NCBI RefSeq assembly: GCF_003363755.1
Contig: NZ_CP031396.1
Coordinates: 2,666,001 to 2,730,000 of the forward strand
Direction of reading: 5' to 3'
Length of the DNA stretch: 64,000 nt
Source: Pseudomonas protegens
Lineage (GTDB): Bacteria > Pseudomonadota > Gammaproteobacteria > Pseudomonadales > Pseudomonadaceae
Shown: positions 47,851-59,123 of the stretch, in pieces
Layout: every line of letters begins with the position of its first letter
Position numbering within the stretch: the stretch's first letter is position 1
The notes under the pieces: generated by a model
What the model was told of the DNA's origin: nothing
What the model saw: the letters and a program-made list of their open reading frames with translations, nothing else
Databases searched by the model: none
Translations under genes and position numbers: made by a program

Positions 47851-50800
47851 TTATTTGACCGTGACCTGACCCAGTGCCGGCGTACGTTCCTGGGCCTGAT
47901 GCTCTGGCGCATACACCTGGTAGTAACGTGCCGCAGGCAGGTTGAACTGGCCCTTCTGGGAGAAGCGGATCAAATGCCGCAGACGCACTTCGCTGTTGTC
48001 GTTCAACGCATCCAGCGGCACCGCGTAACTCATCTGCCCGGGTTCGAAACGCGCTTTTTCCAGGGACGCCGCTTCAGTGCCCGCAGGACCGGCCAGCTTG
48101 ATGCCCCAGGTGGTGCGTTCGACATCGGCGCCCGGCGGCAACGGCACTTCCAGCATGCCGTACAGCAGCGGCCGGTTGCCCTCGTTGGCAATGATCACTT
48201 CGTCCAGATACAGGCCGTCACTGGCGATCGGCTTGTTACCCACCGGCTCCAGCTTGAAGGTGAAGGCTTCATCCCCGGGCACCAGGCGCAACAGGCGACG
48301 GGTAATGTTCACCGGCGACGGCGTGCCCATGTCCAGCTTGCTCAGGTAGCTGACCGAGGCCTGCAGCGGACGCTCCGGCACCTTGTCCAGGGTCAGCACG
48401 GCCGGCACCTGCGGCCCTTGCCACTGCCAGTAGCGTTCGCCGCTGGCGCCCTGCTGCTGTTGCCAGCCCTGCCCCGGATTCAGGGCCTCGGCCGGTGCCG
48501 ACTGGGCCACGCTACGCTGCAGCCAGGTCAGGGCCAGAGCACGGTCCAGGGTCGGTTGCGATGGCAGCAGACGTTGCAGCAATGCGCGCGCCGTCGCTTG
48601 ATCGAAAGGCTTCAAGGACAGATTCATTGCCTGAGCGAACGGCTGCGAGCTGATGTCGACCTGCTGCTGTGCCGCCTCCAACTGCGCCACGAAGGCAGGT
48701 GGCGGCGTGACCTTGGCGTCCCGCGCCAGGGCGGCTGTCAGCACCCGGGCGCTGGCCAGGCCGAGGGCCGAATCCGGGTCCACCATCACCAGGCTGTCGC
48801 TGCTGTCGTCATCCATGCTGGCAGCCGGACCGGCCCCCACCTTGGCCAGGTCGTCCATCAGTCCCCTGACCAGGGTATTGATCGGCAGGTTCATCTCACG
48901 GGCGAAGGACAGGATCAGCGCCCGTTGCAGCAATGGCGTGCTGCCGGCCTGCTTGGCATAGACCTCCAGCACCCGCTGCCAGTGTTCCGGCGGCAGGTTC
49001 AGCTCCATGACCTTGCTGGCATTCCAGTCAGCGTAATAGGCATAGGCGGTGAGGAACGCATCCGGTTCGGCGTCTTCACCCCACCAGGTGAACGCCGCTT
49101 CCGGCCCGGCCATATGCACCAGGCGCAGGCGACTGTTCTGCATGATCAGGCGCAACCGATCGCGAATCTGCGGGTTGCTGGCCAGCGCCGGGTAGGCAAC
49201 GCTCAACGGCAGCAACTGGCTGGCGGTCTGCTCGACGCCGCCATAGGGGTATTCCAGCAACCCATCCAGGGCCGAACGGAACAGCGCTTGCGGGCTGTCG
49301 TCCAGACGCAGGCGAATCTCTGCGGCATCGGCCGGCAGGCCCAACGGCGTCGTGGTGCTGACCACGTCCAGGCTCTGGGTTTGCACCGTCTGCCAGCCAG
49401 CCGCGCTGCTCACCAGACGCACAGCCAGGGCGTCCACTGTCTTGCCGCCCTGCACCAGCTCGGCGCTCCACTCGCCATTGCCCGGGGCAATGGCCGGCAG
49501 CGCCACATAGTTGATCCCGCTGTTCAAGGTCAGCGGCAGGCGCTGGGATTCCCCGGCGTAATGAATCACCAGCTCGGCCTTGACCGGTTGTTCGGACTGG
49601 CTGAAGGCAAACACCCCCAGGTCCGGCTTGTCGCCACTGCGGAAGCGGCTCGGGCCGCTCCACTTCAGGTACAGAGCCTTGTCGGAACGAACGAACTGTT
49701 TCTTCTGCCCCACTTGGCCGTCATCGGCGATGGCCCGAGCGGTAATGCGCCAGCGGGTCAGGGAATCCGGCATGCGGAAGGTGAAACGCGCCTTGCCGCT
49801 GCCATCGGTCACCAGCTCCGGCTGCCAGGCGGCGGTGTCGACGTCTTCACGACGTGGCCGCTCCAGCACCTTGACCCCACGCTCGCTGCGGTTGGCCTTG
49901 CCCGGTGCGGTGGGGCTGCCCGGCAGGGCCACGTCGTAGCTGATGAACGACAGGCTGGCGCTGGTGCGCACGTTGTTACGCCGAGGGTGGTAGAAGAACT
50001 GGTCGATGCTCGGCGCCACTTCCGGCTGCAACGCGTAGACCATCTCGTCCACCACGCTGACCGTCAGGTGCGCCGGCACCGGCTTGCCGGCGAACTGGGT
50101 GGACAGGTCCACGGTGACCAGGTCACCCGGCTGGTACTTGTCCTTGTCGGTGTGGATGGCCACATCGATCTGCGGTGTCAGCACCTTGATCCCGGCATTC
50201 TGGAAGCTGTATTCGCCGCCCTTGGTGTAGAGCACAGAGAACGTCAGGTTCGGTGCGAAGTTGTCCTTCACCGGCACCCGGGCGCGATACTGGGTAGGGC
50301 TGAGTTTTTCCACCTTCAGCCAGTCGCCGCCCTTGGACAGCAGCGCCGTGGCTTCGACCTTGTCGCGCTCCAGCGACAGCAGCGCATCGTTGATCGGCTC
50401 GGGGAAGGTAATCAGCGCCAGAGCTTCGTCACCGGTCTTGTATTCGGCCTTGTCGAGAACGATTTCCACGGTGCCCGGCACCGCTTTAACGCCTTCGCCG
50501 GTGACCGAGTGGCTGGTGCCGCCCAGCACTCGGTCGTGCTCGTCCTTCAGGGTCAGGTTGTAGGTGCCGGGACGTTCGAAGGCCAGGGCAAAGCCCTTGT
50601 CGGCCTCGCCCAGCTTGCCCTCGCCGGTGGACTGGTCTTCCAGGCGCACCCAACTGTAGCGGCTGGGGGAAACCTTCTGGCTCTGCTCGCCGGTGTTCTG
50701 GTTGACGTAGCTGAACTGCACCTTGTCGCCGGCGGCGCTGAAGCGCTGTGGCGCACTCAGGCTGAAGCTTGCAGCGCCGCGCTCGATGAGGATTTCCTTG

Positions 50801-52428
50801 GTGGTCTTGACCCGGTACGCCGCGCCGTCACTGGCGAACACGGTGAGCATGTAGCGGCTCGGCTTGCTGGCCGCTGGCAGGTCGAGGGTGGCACTGCCCT
50901 TGGCGTCAGTGGTCAGCTCGGCACTGGTCAGTTCCACCGGGAACTGGCCCATGTACTGCAGTTCGTTGTCCACCATGGACAGCTGCTGGGCCCGCAGGCT
51001 CAGTTGCAGGCGCGCATTGGCCACCGGCTTGCCGTCCGGATAGAGCAGTACCAGGTTGCCCTTCACCGGCTCGCCGGTCTTGAAGTCCGGCTTGGCCAGG
51101 CTCAGGGCAATCTCGAAGTGCGGCTTGATGTATTCGGCCACGCGGAAGGCGCTGCTGTAGACCTGGTCCTTGTAGGCAAAACGCAACTCATAACCACCGG
51201 CCACGGCATTTTCCGGCAGTTGGAAACGGCCTTGGGTGCCGGACTTGGAATCCAGATTCAGGGTCAGGTTCTGCAGCGCGGTGCCGGCGGCATCCAGCAC
51301 GCTGACATTCACCGTGCCGGCACCCGGCTGCACCGAATCCCGGGCGTTCTTGAACTCGCGGCCGACGACTTTCAGCGATACCCAGTCCCCCGGGCGATAC
51401 AGCGGCCGGTCGGTGAACGCATAGAGCTTGGTGTCGTAGATTTCGCTGTCGTAATAGAAGTTCTCGGAGACGAACACCCCGCCTTCCTGGTCCTCGCCGA
51501 TCACGTAGGAGCGCTCGGGGCTGACGTGTTTCAGGCGCACCAGGCCCTGCTCGTCAGTGGCGCCGCTGTTCATCACGCCCAGGCCGTCGGTCCACAGCAC
51601 GTTGACCTTGGGCACGGAGTTGCCTTCATGCTTGCCTGCGGCCCAGACCAGCAGCTCGTCACCGGCAATCTTGCTCACCGCCACGGTGTTGGAGACGAAG
51701 ACCATGGTGGTCGCGCGGTACTTGCCCACCAGGGCTTCCACCAGGTACAGGCCCGGCTTGAGTTGCCCCAGCGGGATGTAGACGTTGCCCGGCGCGACGT
51801 TGATGAACTGGCTGGAGGAACCGGACAGGTCAACCCCGGCCGGCGGCTGGATCGGCTTGGCCTGCCACAGCGGATAACGGAACTGGGTCACCAGCGGCAG
51901 CCCCGGAATCAGGGCGAACTGCGGCTGTGCGTCATAGGGCGTCGGCGCCAACATCGAATTGCCGACCTTCAGTTCCGGCACCTCCTCGGTCACCTGCTTG
52001 CGTGACTCGTAGGAGAAGGCACGCTGCATCACCCGGCGGGATTTGCGATACCAGTTGTCCCACAGGTAGGCCAGGGTGTTGGACAGGCCCTCGCCCTTGA
52101 ACTGGCCGTCACTGACCACCCGGTGCAGGTTCTTCTGGCGCTTGAGGAAGTCCAGCGGCTGGTTGATCCGGTACACCCGGATGTCCGCGCCGCCGTAGGG
52201 CTCCATGCGAAAGCGCCGGTAATCCCGGCCCGGAGCCTCAAGGCGCACCATGGCCTGCTCGTCGCTGGCAAAGCTGCTGTCGGCCAGGAGGAAGAAACTC
52301 TCGCCGGAGACCGCCGCGTAATCGCTGGACGGCACCGAGTCTTCGGCATTGACCAGGCTCGCGGGGGCCGCGAGGGTCAGAACAACAGTCAGTCGAAACA
52401 GAAAACGCCACATACGCGATTCGCTCAT
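47851..52428 (-). CDS. magD: Bacterial alpha-2-macroglobulin (YfaS/MagD type)
   Basis: The 1525-aa protein is a large periplasmic protease trap. It has a signal peptide (cut near VNA-ED), MG domains, a bait-type region, the A2M domain stretch [20 protein letters not shown], and a thioester-domain fold. The thioester itself is missing: at residue 1064 the sequence reads [11 protein letters not shown], with Gly where thioester-forming homologues have Cys (CxEQ). It lacks a lipobox. The start overlaps the magC stop (ATGA). The P. aeruginosa homologue MagD is regulated by Gac/Rsm and forms a complex with other Mag proteins, as I recall. Confidence 0.92.
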   Translation of the reverse strand: MSESRMWRFLFRLTVVLTLAAPASLVNAEDSVPSSDYAAVSGESFFLLADSSFASDEQAMVRLEAPGRDYRRFRMEPYGGADIRVYRINQPLDFLKRQKNLHRVVSDGQFKGEGLSNTLAYLWDNWYRKSRRVMQRAFSYESRKQVTEEVPELKVGNSMLAPTPYDAQPQFALIPGLPLVTQFRYPLWQAKPIQPPAGVDLSGSSSQFINVAPGNVYIPLGQLKPGLYLVEALVGKYRATTMVFVSNTVAVSKIAGDELLVWAAGKHEGNSVPKVNVLWTDGLGVMNSGATDEQGLVRLKHVSPERSYVIGEDQEGGVFVSENFYYDSEIYDTKLYAFTDRPLYRPGDWVSLKVVGREFKNARDSVQPGAGTVNVSVLDAAGTALQNLTLNLDSKSGTQGRFQLPENAVAGGYELRFAYKDQVYSSAFRVAEYIKPHFEIALSLAKPDFKTGEPVKGNLVLLYPDGKPVANARLQLSLRAQQLSMVDNELQYMGQFPVELTSAELTTDAKGSATLDLPAASKPSRYMLTVFASDGAAYRVKTTKEILIERGAASFSLSAPQRFSAAGDKVQFSYVNQNTGEQSQKVSPSRYSWVRLEDQSTGEGKLGEADKGFALAFERPGTYNLTLKDEHDRVLGGTSHSVTGEGVKAVPGTVEIVLDKAEYKTGDEALALITFPEPINDALLSLERDKVEATALLSKGGDWLKVEKLSPTQYRARVPVKDNFAPNLTFSVLYTKGGEYSFQNAGIKVLTPQIDVAIHTDKDKYQPGDLVTVDLSTQFAGKPVPAHLTVSVVDEMVYALQPEVAPSIDQFFYHPRRNNVRTSASLSFISYDVALPGSPTAPGKANRSERGVKVLERPRREDVDTAAWQPELVTDGSGKARFTFRMPDSLTRWRITARAIADDGQVGQKKQFVRSDKALYLKWSGPSRFRSGDKPDLGVFAFSQSEQPVKAELVIHYAGESQRLPLTLNSGINYVALPAIAPGNGEWSAELVQGGKTVDALAVRLVSSAAGWQTVQTQSLDVVSTTTPLGLPADAAEIRLRLDDSPQALFRSALDGLLEYPYGGVEQTASQLLPLSVAYPALASNPQIRDRLRLIMQNSRLRLVHMAGPEAAFTWWGEDAEPDAFLTAYAYYADWNASKVMELNLPPEHWQRVLEVYAKQAGSTPLLQRALILSFAREMNLPINTLVRGLMDDLAKVGAGPAASMDDDSSDSLVMVDPDSALGLASARVLTAALARDAKVTPPPAFVAQLEAAQQQVDISSQPFAQAMNLSLKPFDQATARALLQRLLPSQPTLDRALALTWLQRSVAQSAPAEALNPGQGWQQQQGASGERYWQWQGPQVPAVLTLDKVPERPLQASVSYLSKLDMGTPSPVNITRRLLRLVPGDEAFTFKLEPVGNKPIASDGLYLDEVIIANEGNRPLLYGMLEVPLPPGADVERTTWGIKLAGPAGTEAASLEKARFEPGQMSYAVPLDALNDNSEVRLRHLIRFSQKGQFNLPAARYYQVYAPEHQAQERTPALGQVTVK

Positions 52429-53084
52429 TGGGTGAGGAAGTTCAGTCGATAGATGCCGATGAAGTTGGGGTTGGCGGGGTCGGGTATCCATCGAGTGTCC
52501 TTCCATGTCATCAGTTGCTGCACGCTGGCCGAGCGCATGCCGTTGTCGGTGGGGGTGGTGGTGCCGGTGTGATAGGCGATGTTGCGGCCCATCCAGATCA
52601 TCAGGTGCTGGTCGTCGCCCTGATCGAAGAACAGCAGGTCACCGGGGCGCGCCTGGCCCAGGTCACGGCTGACCAGATGGCTGTTGAACTGGATCAGCTT
52701 GATGGCGTTGACGTAGGGCCCGGTCTGGCCGCCGCCCTGCTGCCACTGCTGGGCCAGGCCACGCTGGCCTTCGCTCAGTTGCAGCTCCGGCGGCAGGTAG
52801 CGATTGGACATGCCGTTGGCCCGCAGCCATTTGCTGTCGTGGGCCTTGAGCGCTTCGTTGGCGGCAAAGCGCACCAGGCCGGCGCAGTCCTGCTGGTACC
52901 AGCGCGGGCTCGGCCCCTGGCTCAGTTGCTCCTGGGCGATGCGCACGAACCAGGCGCGAAACACCTGGGACTGCTGCACGTCCAGCGGCGGCACCAGGGT
53001 CGCGCCCACGGCATTGCTCAGCAACAGGGCCAGCAGGCCGAGGCTGGAAAGACTCTTGCGCCATGCACTCACAGCGCGCGCCAT
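52425..53084 (-). CDS. magC: DUF1175 protein (YfaT-type), MagC-like
   Basis: The 219-aa secreted protein belongs to DUF1175. [20 protein letters not shown] and [19 protein letters not shown] are a Cys and a His in the arrangement of NlpC/P60 peptidases, so it could be a peptidoglycan endopeptidase or a dead relative. It overlaps the end of magB by 16 bases. An ATG at 53099 is an alternative start. Neither has a strong ribosome site, as expected for a coupled gene. Confidence 0.82.
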   Translation of the reverse strand: MARAVSAWRKSLSSLGLLALLLSNAVGATLVPPLDVQQSQVFRAWFVRIAQEQLSQGPSPRWYQQDCAGLVRFAANEALKAHDSKWLRANGMSNRYLPPELQLSEGQRGLAQQWQQGGGQTGPYVNAIKLIQFNSHLVSRDLGQARPGDLLFFDQGDDQHLMIWMGRNIAYHTGTTTPTDNGMRSASVQQLMTWKDTRWIPDPANPNFIGIYRLNFLTQ

Positions 53085-54781
53085 TGCAGGGGCAGCCATT
53101 GCCAGTGACCGTTGGGCTCGCTGCCTTCGGGCAGAGTCAGGGCGTACTTGCCGTAACCGCCAAGGGTGCGCAGCTTGGGCACCAGGTAGGTTTGCGCAGC
53201 GTTGTTGAACACCGGCTCCATGTCCTGGGGCAAGCTGTCGAAGGTTTCCTGCTGGATCAACTGCGCCAGGGATTGCGGGCCCAGGTACACCGGCATCAGT
53301 GCATCCTTGGGTACCACATCGGCCAGGGGCGGGAAGCGTTTATCCAAAGTATCCAGGGCCTTGCTCACCAGCTTGTCGTCCAGGGAGAACACCAGGGTCG
53401 AACCATGGCGAGCCAGGCTGACCTGCATGAAGGCGCGGCCGGTGATGGCTTGCGGGTCCTTGGCCTCCTTGGCCGGGTACTGACCGAAGTTGGAACTGAC
53501 CTGGCGCTGCCACTGGTGTACCTCGCCGTTCTGCTGCTCGACCACAGGGAAGATGCGCTCCGGCACCTTGCTTTCCCGGGCCCCGACCATGGAACCGAAC
53601 AGCTTGCCCAGTTCCCCATCGAGCTGGGTGTTGTCCTTATCCTTGAGGCTGGCCACCAGCAGCGGCGTGTACAGCCGCGAATCGGCGTACCAGCACAGGC
53701 CGGCGGTGCCGGCCATGTGTTCAGTCAGGCTGCTGGCCACCGCTTCTTCGGCACCGAGCTTGACCAGCAACGGTTTCTGCTGCTCCGCTGCCAGGGGCAG
53801 CGCCACGCAGGCACTGGCGCCCATGGGCATGGCCTGCCAGATCGGCTTGAAGTCGAAGGCCGGCTGGTTGTCCTGCTCTTGCATGGCCAGGTAGCTGTGC
53901 CAGCCCTTGGCGTCCATGTCGAAGCGCAGGCCGGCGAAGTTGGGGATGAAACGCTGGTAACCCATGGCCAGGACACTGGAGTTGACCGCCAACCGTTGCT
54001 GCACTTCAGGCTTGCGCGCCTCCAGGCCAAAGGCTTCGGGGAACAGTTTGTCACCGTTGAGCAGGGCTTCCAGGGCAGCGGTGGAGACGGCGCCATGCTC
54101 ATCGTCGGCACCGCTGCTCAGGTCATACAGCTTGGCCGGGTTGGACAGCACCACCAGTTTGTCGCCGTGGGAAGCGAACGCCAGGGATTTACCGGCGTTG
54201 TAGTTCAACTGGTAGAGGGTCACCGCATCGCCGCCGACCTTCAGCTCAGCCAGCTTGCTCAGTTGCGTGTCGTCCAGGGCAACCTTGGCCAGGGGCTCCA
54301 GCAGCTTGGCCAGCCCGCCACGATCCATCACCAGCAGGAAATCCTTGAGACGCCCATCGACACCGCGCCACAGCGCCACATCCGCCGGCTGGTCGAACAG
54401 TTGCTCGATCAGGTTGTCCTGCAATTTCAGGTCATGCTCGTAGATGATCCGCCGCAGGCTGCCGATCAGGCCCAGGCGGTCGGCGTGGGCCTGGTAATAG
54501 AAGACGAAGTCTTCGGTCAGGGTGTCCTTGAGGAAAGGCACCGCCAGCAGGTCCTTGGGCAGTTGCGTCAGGGAGTGGGTTTCCAGTAGCCCGTCGGGGC
54601 GACTCAGGCCCAGCTTGTCGCCGGCCAGTTCGACCACCGGGGTCTTGGGCTTGCAGCCCACACCCGCGACTGCGGCGGCGACCAGACACAGGCCCGCGAC
54701 CAGTGCTGGCCAGCGCCGTTTGCTACCGGGTTGTACAGGGCCGGGAACGCCGGCCGCCGGGGATGCTGTGTTTTCGCTCAT
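53069..54781 (-). CDS. magB: DUF2138 protein (YfaA-type), MagB-like
   Basis: The 570-aa protein has an N-terminal membrane anchor (about residues 22-42, [20 protein letters not shown]), possibly a lipobox, and a long DUF2138 domain. Visible landmarks include [20 protein letters not shown] and [19 protein letters not shown]. Biochemical function is unknown. Its constant place beside YfaS-type macroglobulins points to a shared complex in the periplasm. The magA stop lies 37 bp upstream. Confidence 0.85.
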   Translation of the reverse strand: MSENTASPAAGVPGPVQPGSKRRWPALVAGLCLVAAAVAGVGCKPKTPVVELAGDKLGLSRPDGLLETHSLTQLPKDLLAVPFLKDTLTEDFVFYYQAHADRLGLIGSLRRIIYEHDLKLQDNLIEQLFDQPADVALWRGVDGRLKDFLLVMDRGGLAKLLEPLAKVALDDTQLSKLAELKVGGDAVTLYQLNYNAGKSLAFASHGDKLVVLSNPAKLYDLSSGADDEHGAVSTAALEALLNGDKLFPEAFGLEARKPEVQQRLAVNSSVLAMGYQRFIPNFAGLRFDMDAKGWHSYLAMQEQDNQPAFDFKPIWQAMPMGASACVALPLAAEQQKPLLVKLGAEEAVASSLTEHMAGTAGLCWYADSRLYTPLLVASLKDKDNTQLDGELGKLFGSMVGARESKVPERIFPVVEQQNGEVHQWQRQVSSNFGQYPAKEAKDPQAITGRAFMQVSLARHGSTLVFSLDDKLVSKALDTLDKRFPPLADVVPKDALMPVYLGPQSLAQLIQQETFDSLPQDMEPVFNNAAQTYLVPKLRTLGGYGKYALTLPEGSEPNGHWQWLPLQWRAL

Positions 54782-54818
54782 GATTCACAAAGCCCAATTC
54801 ATCCGTGGTGCGGGATGT

Positions 54819-55610
54819 TCAATAGTTGAAAGACTTGACCAGCAACAGGTCGCCGATGGCCCGCATGGGCACAATAAAGGTCTCGCGTTTCTCATCGACG
54901 GTGTTTTCGTTAAGGATCAGGTTGATCTGCGAGGTGATCACCTCGTTCTGATTGCTGCCTTCGTCGAAGTTGTACCCGCCACCGCCGAAGTTGCCCCAGT
55001 AGTTGACGTAGATCAGATAGGTGCCCCGCAGCGGCGCGGTCATGGTGAACATTTCCGGGCCCGGCCCGTCGACGCCGTCCGGGTCCAGGCCGCCACCGTT
55101 GGTCAAACCGGGATGACCGAAGAACGCGTGCTGACCGTCGGGGGTGATGATGTGCATGTCCAGCTCGGCCTTGGGATCATCCCAGCCCAGCACCACGCGA
55201 ATGCGTGGGGGCGTCTTGTTCTGATTGGCTTCGTAGAATTGCACGCGCTTGAGGGACTTGCCCTCGGAGCTGCGCACTTCGACGCTGTTGGAGCCGGCGC
55301 CAAATGCATAAGGGCGAGCGAAGCGGCCCTGTTCGTCGGTGTAGAGGTTCAGCGGATTGCCGTTGACCGACAGGCTATGGGGCTGGCGCAAGTGACCGAT
55401 CGCCTTGAGCTGGCCCTCGATCAGAGTGCGGTTGCGTTGAATGCCACGGTCGATGGGTGGCGTCGGATAGGCCACCCGGTCCTGCTCGGTACGGTCCAGC
55501 AGTCCGGAATAGCGCCAGCCGGCCAGGGGTTCCTGAAGTTCGGCGGAAGGTTCGGCGAACGCCGCCCCGGCCACCAGCAAGGTCAGCAGGAGGGAGGATA
55601 AAACGCGCAT
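54819..55610 (-). CDS. magA: DUF2135 (YfaP-type) protein, MagA-like; first gene of mag operon
   Basis: The 263-aa product has a signal peptide (MRVLSSLLLTLLVAGAAFA) and a DUF2135 domain: RVVLGWDDPKAELDMHIITP and GTYLIYVNYWGNFGGGGY. It heads the minus-strand operon magA-B-C-D-E-F. AGGA lies 8 bases before the ATG within GCAGGACGC, a sequence that also resembles RsmA/RsmE binding sites (core GGA). That would fit the Gac/Rsm control known for mag in P. aeruginosa. Confidence 0.85.
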   Translation of the reverse strand: MRVLSSLLLTLLVAGAAFAEPSAELQEPLAGWRYSGLLDRTEQDRVAYPTPPIDRGIQRNRTLIEGQLKAIGHLRQPHSLSVNGNPLNLYTDEQGRFARPYAFGAGSNSVEVRSSEGKSLKRVQFYEANQNKTPPRIRVVLGWDDPKAELDMHIITPDGQHAFFGHPGLTNGGGLDPDGVDGPGPEMFTMTAPLRGTYLIYVNYWGNFGGGGYNFDEGSNQNEVITSQINLILNENTVDEKRETFIVPMRAIGDLLLVKSFNY

Positions 55611-56204
55611 GTAATGCGTCCTGCCATGCATGGGAAAACCCTGGCGCCAGATCCTCGGCGCGGCTGCGAATATTCAGAAAGAGTGCCCGGCGACAAAGGG
55701 CGCTGGAAAGGCCGCAGATTAGCGACTTGGCGCCTGTTGCACAATTGGCGAAAAGGGATTTTGCAAGGCAATCGACACCCTGCTGAAGTCCGCCCCGCAG
55801 GTGCCACTACGGCGACATTATCCGCGCCGAGAAAGGTGGCCATACGCCATTAATTGCGCACCTCATCAGCCGACAAGAAAAACCCTTAGTTCAAGTACGA
55901 ATCTGCCCCAGAGGCCCCCTCTCTCCAGCACTCGCAAGCGTCCGGCCGCCAACCACCGACGGCTGCCGATCGACCCTGCGGCAAGCGCTCTGCAATGCCT
56001 GCTACACCAATCGGCCCGGCCATCGCCCATGGCAGCCAGGGGCCATCGCGCATTCCCTCAGGGAATGACCCCATACCCATTAGTCGATTGCTACAGCGCA
56101 CCACTCAACGCTTATCTAAGAACGCCGCAGCGTTGCACCGCGGCGCCCTGTGATTGCGGCCTCGCCTGGCCATAAAAAAGATAAGCAACGGGAGTGCCTC
56201 ACTG
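55611..56204. promoter_or_regulatory. 594-bp divergent intergenic region, magA / BCCT transporter
   Basis: I see no convincing gene; the open frames here have no homologue-like pattern or ribosome site. It must contain the promoters of the mag operon (leftward) and of the transporter cluster (rightward). A short palindrome CATTCCC-TCA-GGGAATG (56051-56067) lies about 140 bases before the transporter start and could be a regulator site. The rightward leader just before the ATG is A-rich. Confidence 0.5.
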
Positions 56205-57776
56205 ATGAAGTATCCGTTAAGAGCCTGGGTCTTCTGGCCCACCTTTCTGATTCTGCTGGCAGCCGTGATCGCCAGCTACCTTGATCTGCAGGGTTTCCTG
56301 GCGGTGAGCAGGCAGCTCAACCGGATCATCCTCGACAACTTTTCCTGGCTGTTCAGCGCCGGCAGCTTCTTCCTCCTGGTACTGACCGCCATCGTCTACT
56401 TTTCGCCCCTGGGGCGGGTGCGCATCGGTGGCGAAGACGCCAAGCCCCTGCTGAGCAAGCCGCGCTGGTTCATGGTGGCCCTCTGCACCACCCTGGCGGT
56501 CGGCGTGCTGTTCTGGACCACCGCCGAGCCGCTCTATCACCTGTATGGCCCGCCCACGAGCCTGAACATCGAAGCCGGCAGCAGCGAAGCCAAGCACTTC
56601 GCCATGTCCAGCATGTTCCTGCACTGGACCCTGACGCCCTACGCCATCTATCTGGTGCCCTCACTGGTGTTCGCCCTGGTGTTCTACAACCTGCGCGGCC
56701 ACTTCTCCATCGGCGCCATGCTGCAACCCCTGCTCGGCCAGGCATGGGTCAAGCGCCATGCCGGACTGATCGACACCCTGGCGATGTTCGCCCTGGTGGC
56801 GGGCATGGCCTCTTCCCTGGGCACCGGCGCCCTGACCCTGTCCGGCGGCCTGAGCCAGTACATCGGCGGAGAAACCACACCGCTGCGCCTGGGACTGATC
56901 ATCGCGGTGATCGTCGCCACCTTCGTGTTCTCCGCCGCCAGCGGCTTGCAGAAGGGCATCGTCAAGTTCTCCACCTTCAACACCTGGATCATGCTGGCGC
57001 TGGGGCTTTTCGTTCTGGTCTGCGGGCCGACCCTGTACATCTTCAGCCTCGGCATCGAGTCCTTCGGCACCTACCTGCAGACCTTCTTCGGCCGCAGCCT
57101 GTTCACCGGCGCGGCCAGTGGCGATAACTGGCCCCAGAGCTGGACGGTGTTCTACTGGTCGGTGTGGTTCGCCTGGGCCCCGGTGAGTGCGATGTTCCTG
57201 GGCAAGATCGGCCGTGGCTATACCGTGCGCGAGTTCATCCACATCTCCATGCTCTACCCGGCGCTGTTCACCGCCCTGTGGATCTGCATCTTCTCCGGCA
57301 GCAGCCTGTACTTCGACGCCCAGGGTGATGGGGTACTCAACCGCGTGCTCAACGAGCAAGGGGTGGAGCACGTGCTGTACCAGGTGTTCCAGCAGTTGCC
57401 GGCGAGCGGCCTGATCATTGCCTTCCTGCTGTTCATTGCCTTCATTTCCTTCGTCACCGCTGCCGACTCCAGCACCGACGTCATCGGCAATCTGTGCAGT
57501 CGCGGGGTCACCGCCGACTCCGATCTGGACGGCAACCCGCTGCTCAAGGTGATCTGGGGCGCGATCATCGGCTGCGTGTCCTGGGTGATGGTGGCCTACG
57601 TCGGCATCGACGGGGTCAAGATGCTCTCCAACCTGGGCGGCCTGCCGGGCATGCTGATTGTCCTGCTCTCCAGCAGCGCGCTGATTATCTGGATGAAAAA
57701 CCCGGCATTGCTGACACCGCCGCGGCCAGCGCAAGAGCCCGGGGAAAGCCACTCGTCACGAGGGCCTACCCCATGA
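56205..57776 (+). CDS. BCCT-family transporter
   Basis: The 523-aa protein belongs to the betaine/carnitine/choline transporter family, which imports quaternary ammonium compounds or ectoines with Na+ or H+. Landmarks: FWTTAEPLYHLYGPP (family W-x-x-A-E-P), GMASSLGTGALTLSGGL, and YWSVWFAWAPVSAMFLGKI with the substrate Trp cluster. It has about 12 membrane segments and a short C-terminal tail, which argues against osmosensing and for nutrient uptake. The gene overlaps the porin start (ATGA). Confidence 0.9.
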   Translation: MKYPLRAWVFWPTFLILLAAVIASYLDLQGFLAVSRQLNRIILDNFSWLFSAGSFFLLVLTAIVYFSPLGRVRIGGEDAKPLLSKPRWFMVALCTTLAVGVLFWTTAEPLYHLYGPPTSLNIEAGSSEAKHFAMSSMFLHWTLTPYAIYLVPSLVFALVFYNLRGHFSIGAMLQPLLGQAWVKRHAGLIDTLAMFALVAGMASSLGTGALTLSGGLSQYIGGETTPLRLGLIIAVIVATFVFSAASGLQKGIVKFSTFNTWIMLALGLFVLVCGPTLYIFSLGIESFGTYLQTFFGRSLFTGAASGDNWPQSWTVFYWSVWFAWAPVSAMFLGKIGRGYTVREFIHISMLYPALFTALWICIFSGSSLYFDAQGDGVLNRVLNEQGVEHVLYQVFQQLPASGLIIAFLLFIAFISFVTAADSSTDVIGNLCSRGVTADSDLDGNPLLKVIWGAIIGCVSWVMVAYVGIDGVKMLSNLGGLPGMLIVLLSSSALIIWMKNPALLTPPRPAQEPGESHSSRGPTP

Positions 57777-59074
57777 ACGTCCGTCTCCTGATCCTGGGCG
57801 GCCTGGGCCTGACGCTGCTCTGCCCCGCGCTGGCCCACGCCAGTCAGGCGCAATCCCGGGGCTTTGTCGAAGACAGCCGAATCAACGGCCTGGTGCGCAA
57901 CAACTACCGCAACAACGACCATCGTCAGTTGGACCTGGATGCCCGCGAGTGGGGCCAGGGCCTGCAGCTGGACTACGCCTCCGGCTACACCCAGGGCACC
58001 CTGGGCTGGGGCCTGGATGCCCATGCCTATTTCGCCACCCGACTCGACAGCGGTGGTGGCCGGGCGCGCACCATGATGCTGGTCAGCGACAGCGACGGCA
58101 GCAGCCGCCGAGAATCGGCTACCGCCGGGGCCGCGCTGAAAATGCGCCTGTCCAATACCGAGCTCAAGTACGGCGACCTGCGGCCACAGACCCCGGTGCT
58201 GGCCCTGGCCGACAACCGGCTGATGCCGGCGACCGCCACCGGCCTGGCCTTCAGCAGCCGCGAGGTGGAAGGCCTGTTGCTGGAGGGCGGGCACTTCACC
58301 GCCTCCCGGGACTTCAACCAGACCGGCCATCGGGGCGGCTTCCACGCCGGTTACGCCAGGGTCGAGGGCGGCGACGCCAGCTATCTGGGCGGCACCTACC
58401 AGTTGCATCCGCAGGTCGAACTGGGGCTCTACAGCTCGCGCTACCAGGACCTGTGGCGCCAGCACTACGTCAACCTCAACCTCGACCAGCCCCTGGACGC
58501 CGAGGAACGGCGCAGCCTGAACCTGGACCTGCGACTCTACCGCTCCCTGGACGACGGCAAGGCCCTGGCCGGAGACATCGCGGTAACGGCCTGGTCGGCG
58601 GCGCTGGCCCTGAACCAGGGCCCGCACACCGTGACCCTGGCCCACCAACGCATCCATGGCCAGCAGCCCTTCGACTACCTGGCCCTGAGCGGCGGCGGCT
58701 TCCACGGCTCGATCTACCTGGCCAACGCCTCGTTGATCGCCGACTTCAACGGCCCCGGCGAGCGTTCCTGGAGCCTGGGCTACCGACTCGACCTGGAACA
58801 CCTGGGCCTGCCCGGCCTGTCCTTCGGCACCCGCTACATCCGTGGCAGCCATGTCGACGGCCGGCGGATCCCCCAGGACAGCCCCTACCGCTACTACGCC
58901 GACAAGGAGCGCCAATGGGAGCGGGACATCGACCTGAGCTACCGGGTGCAGAGCGGCGTCGCCAAGGACCTGTCCCTGAGCCTGCGCCAGGGCACCTACC
59001 GCATCCACGGAACCTCGAACGGCGATATCGACCACATCCGCCTGGTCACCGAATACCCCTTCAGCCTGCTGTGA
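57773..59074 (+). CDS. OprD-family outer-membrane porin
   Basis: The 433-aa product has a signal peptide (cut near AHA-SQ) and the OprD/Occ opening GFVEDSRINGLVRNNYRNND. It continues with alternating beta strands and ends in YPFSLL, a barrel-closing C-terminus. Family members are substrate-specific channels for amino acids, aromatics or other small carboxylates. It is coupled to the BCCT gene, so the two likely import the same compound across both membranes. Confidence 0.9.
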   Translation: MNVRLLILGGLGLTLLCPALAHASQAQSRGFVEDSRINGLVRNNYRNNDHRQLDLDAREWGQGLQLDYASGYTQGTLGWGLDAHAYFATRLDSGGGRARTMMLVSDSDGSSRRESATAGAALKMRLSNTELKYGDLRPQTPVLALADNRLMPATATGLAFSSREVEGLLLEGGHFTASRDFNQTGHRGGFHAGYARVEGGDASYLGGTYQLHPQVELGLYSSRYQDLWRQHYVNLNLDQPLDAEERRSLNLDLRLYRSLDDGKALAGDIAVTAWSAALALNQGPHTVTLAHQRIHGQQPFDYLALSGGGFHGSIYLANASLIADFNGPGERSWSLGYRLDLEHLGLPGLSFGTRYIRGSHVDGRRIPQDSPYRYYADKERQWERDIDLSYRVQSGVAKDLSLSLRQGTYRIHGTSNGDIDHIRLVTEYPFSLL

Positions 59075-59123
59075 TCCACCGCGCTCGGCCCGGTGCCGGC
59101 CCCTTTTTCGACTGGAGTAGCCC

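Noticed and set aside
47728..52005. A 1425-codon open frame on the plus strand opposite magD
   Set aside because: Antisense shadow of the alpha-2-macroglobulin gene, which has a signal peptide, clear A2M motifs and overlaps with its operon neighbours.
55801..56175. A 124-codon frame in the gap before the BCCT gene
   Set aside because: Arg/Pro-rich, low-quality composition, no ribosome site, no family pattern.
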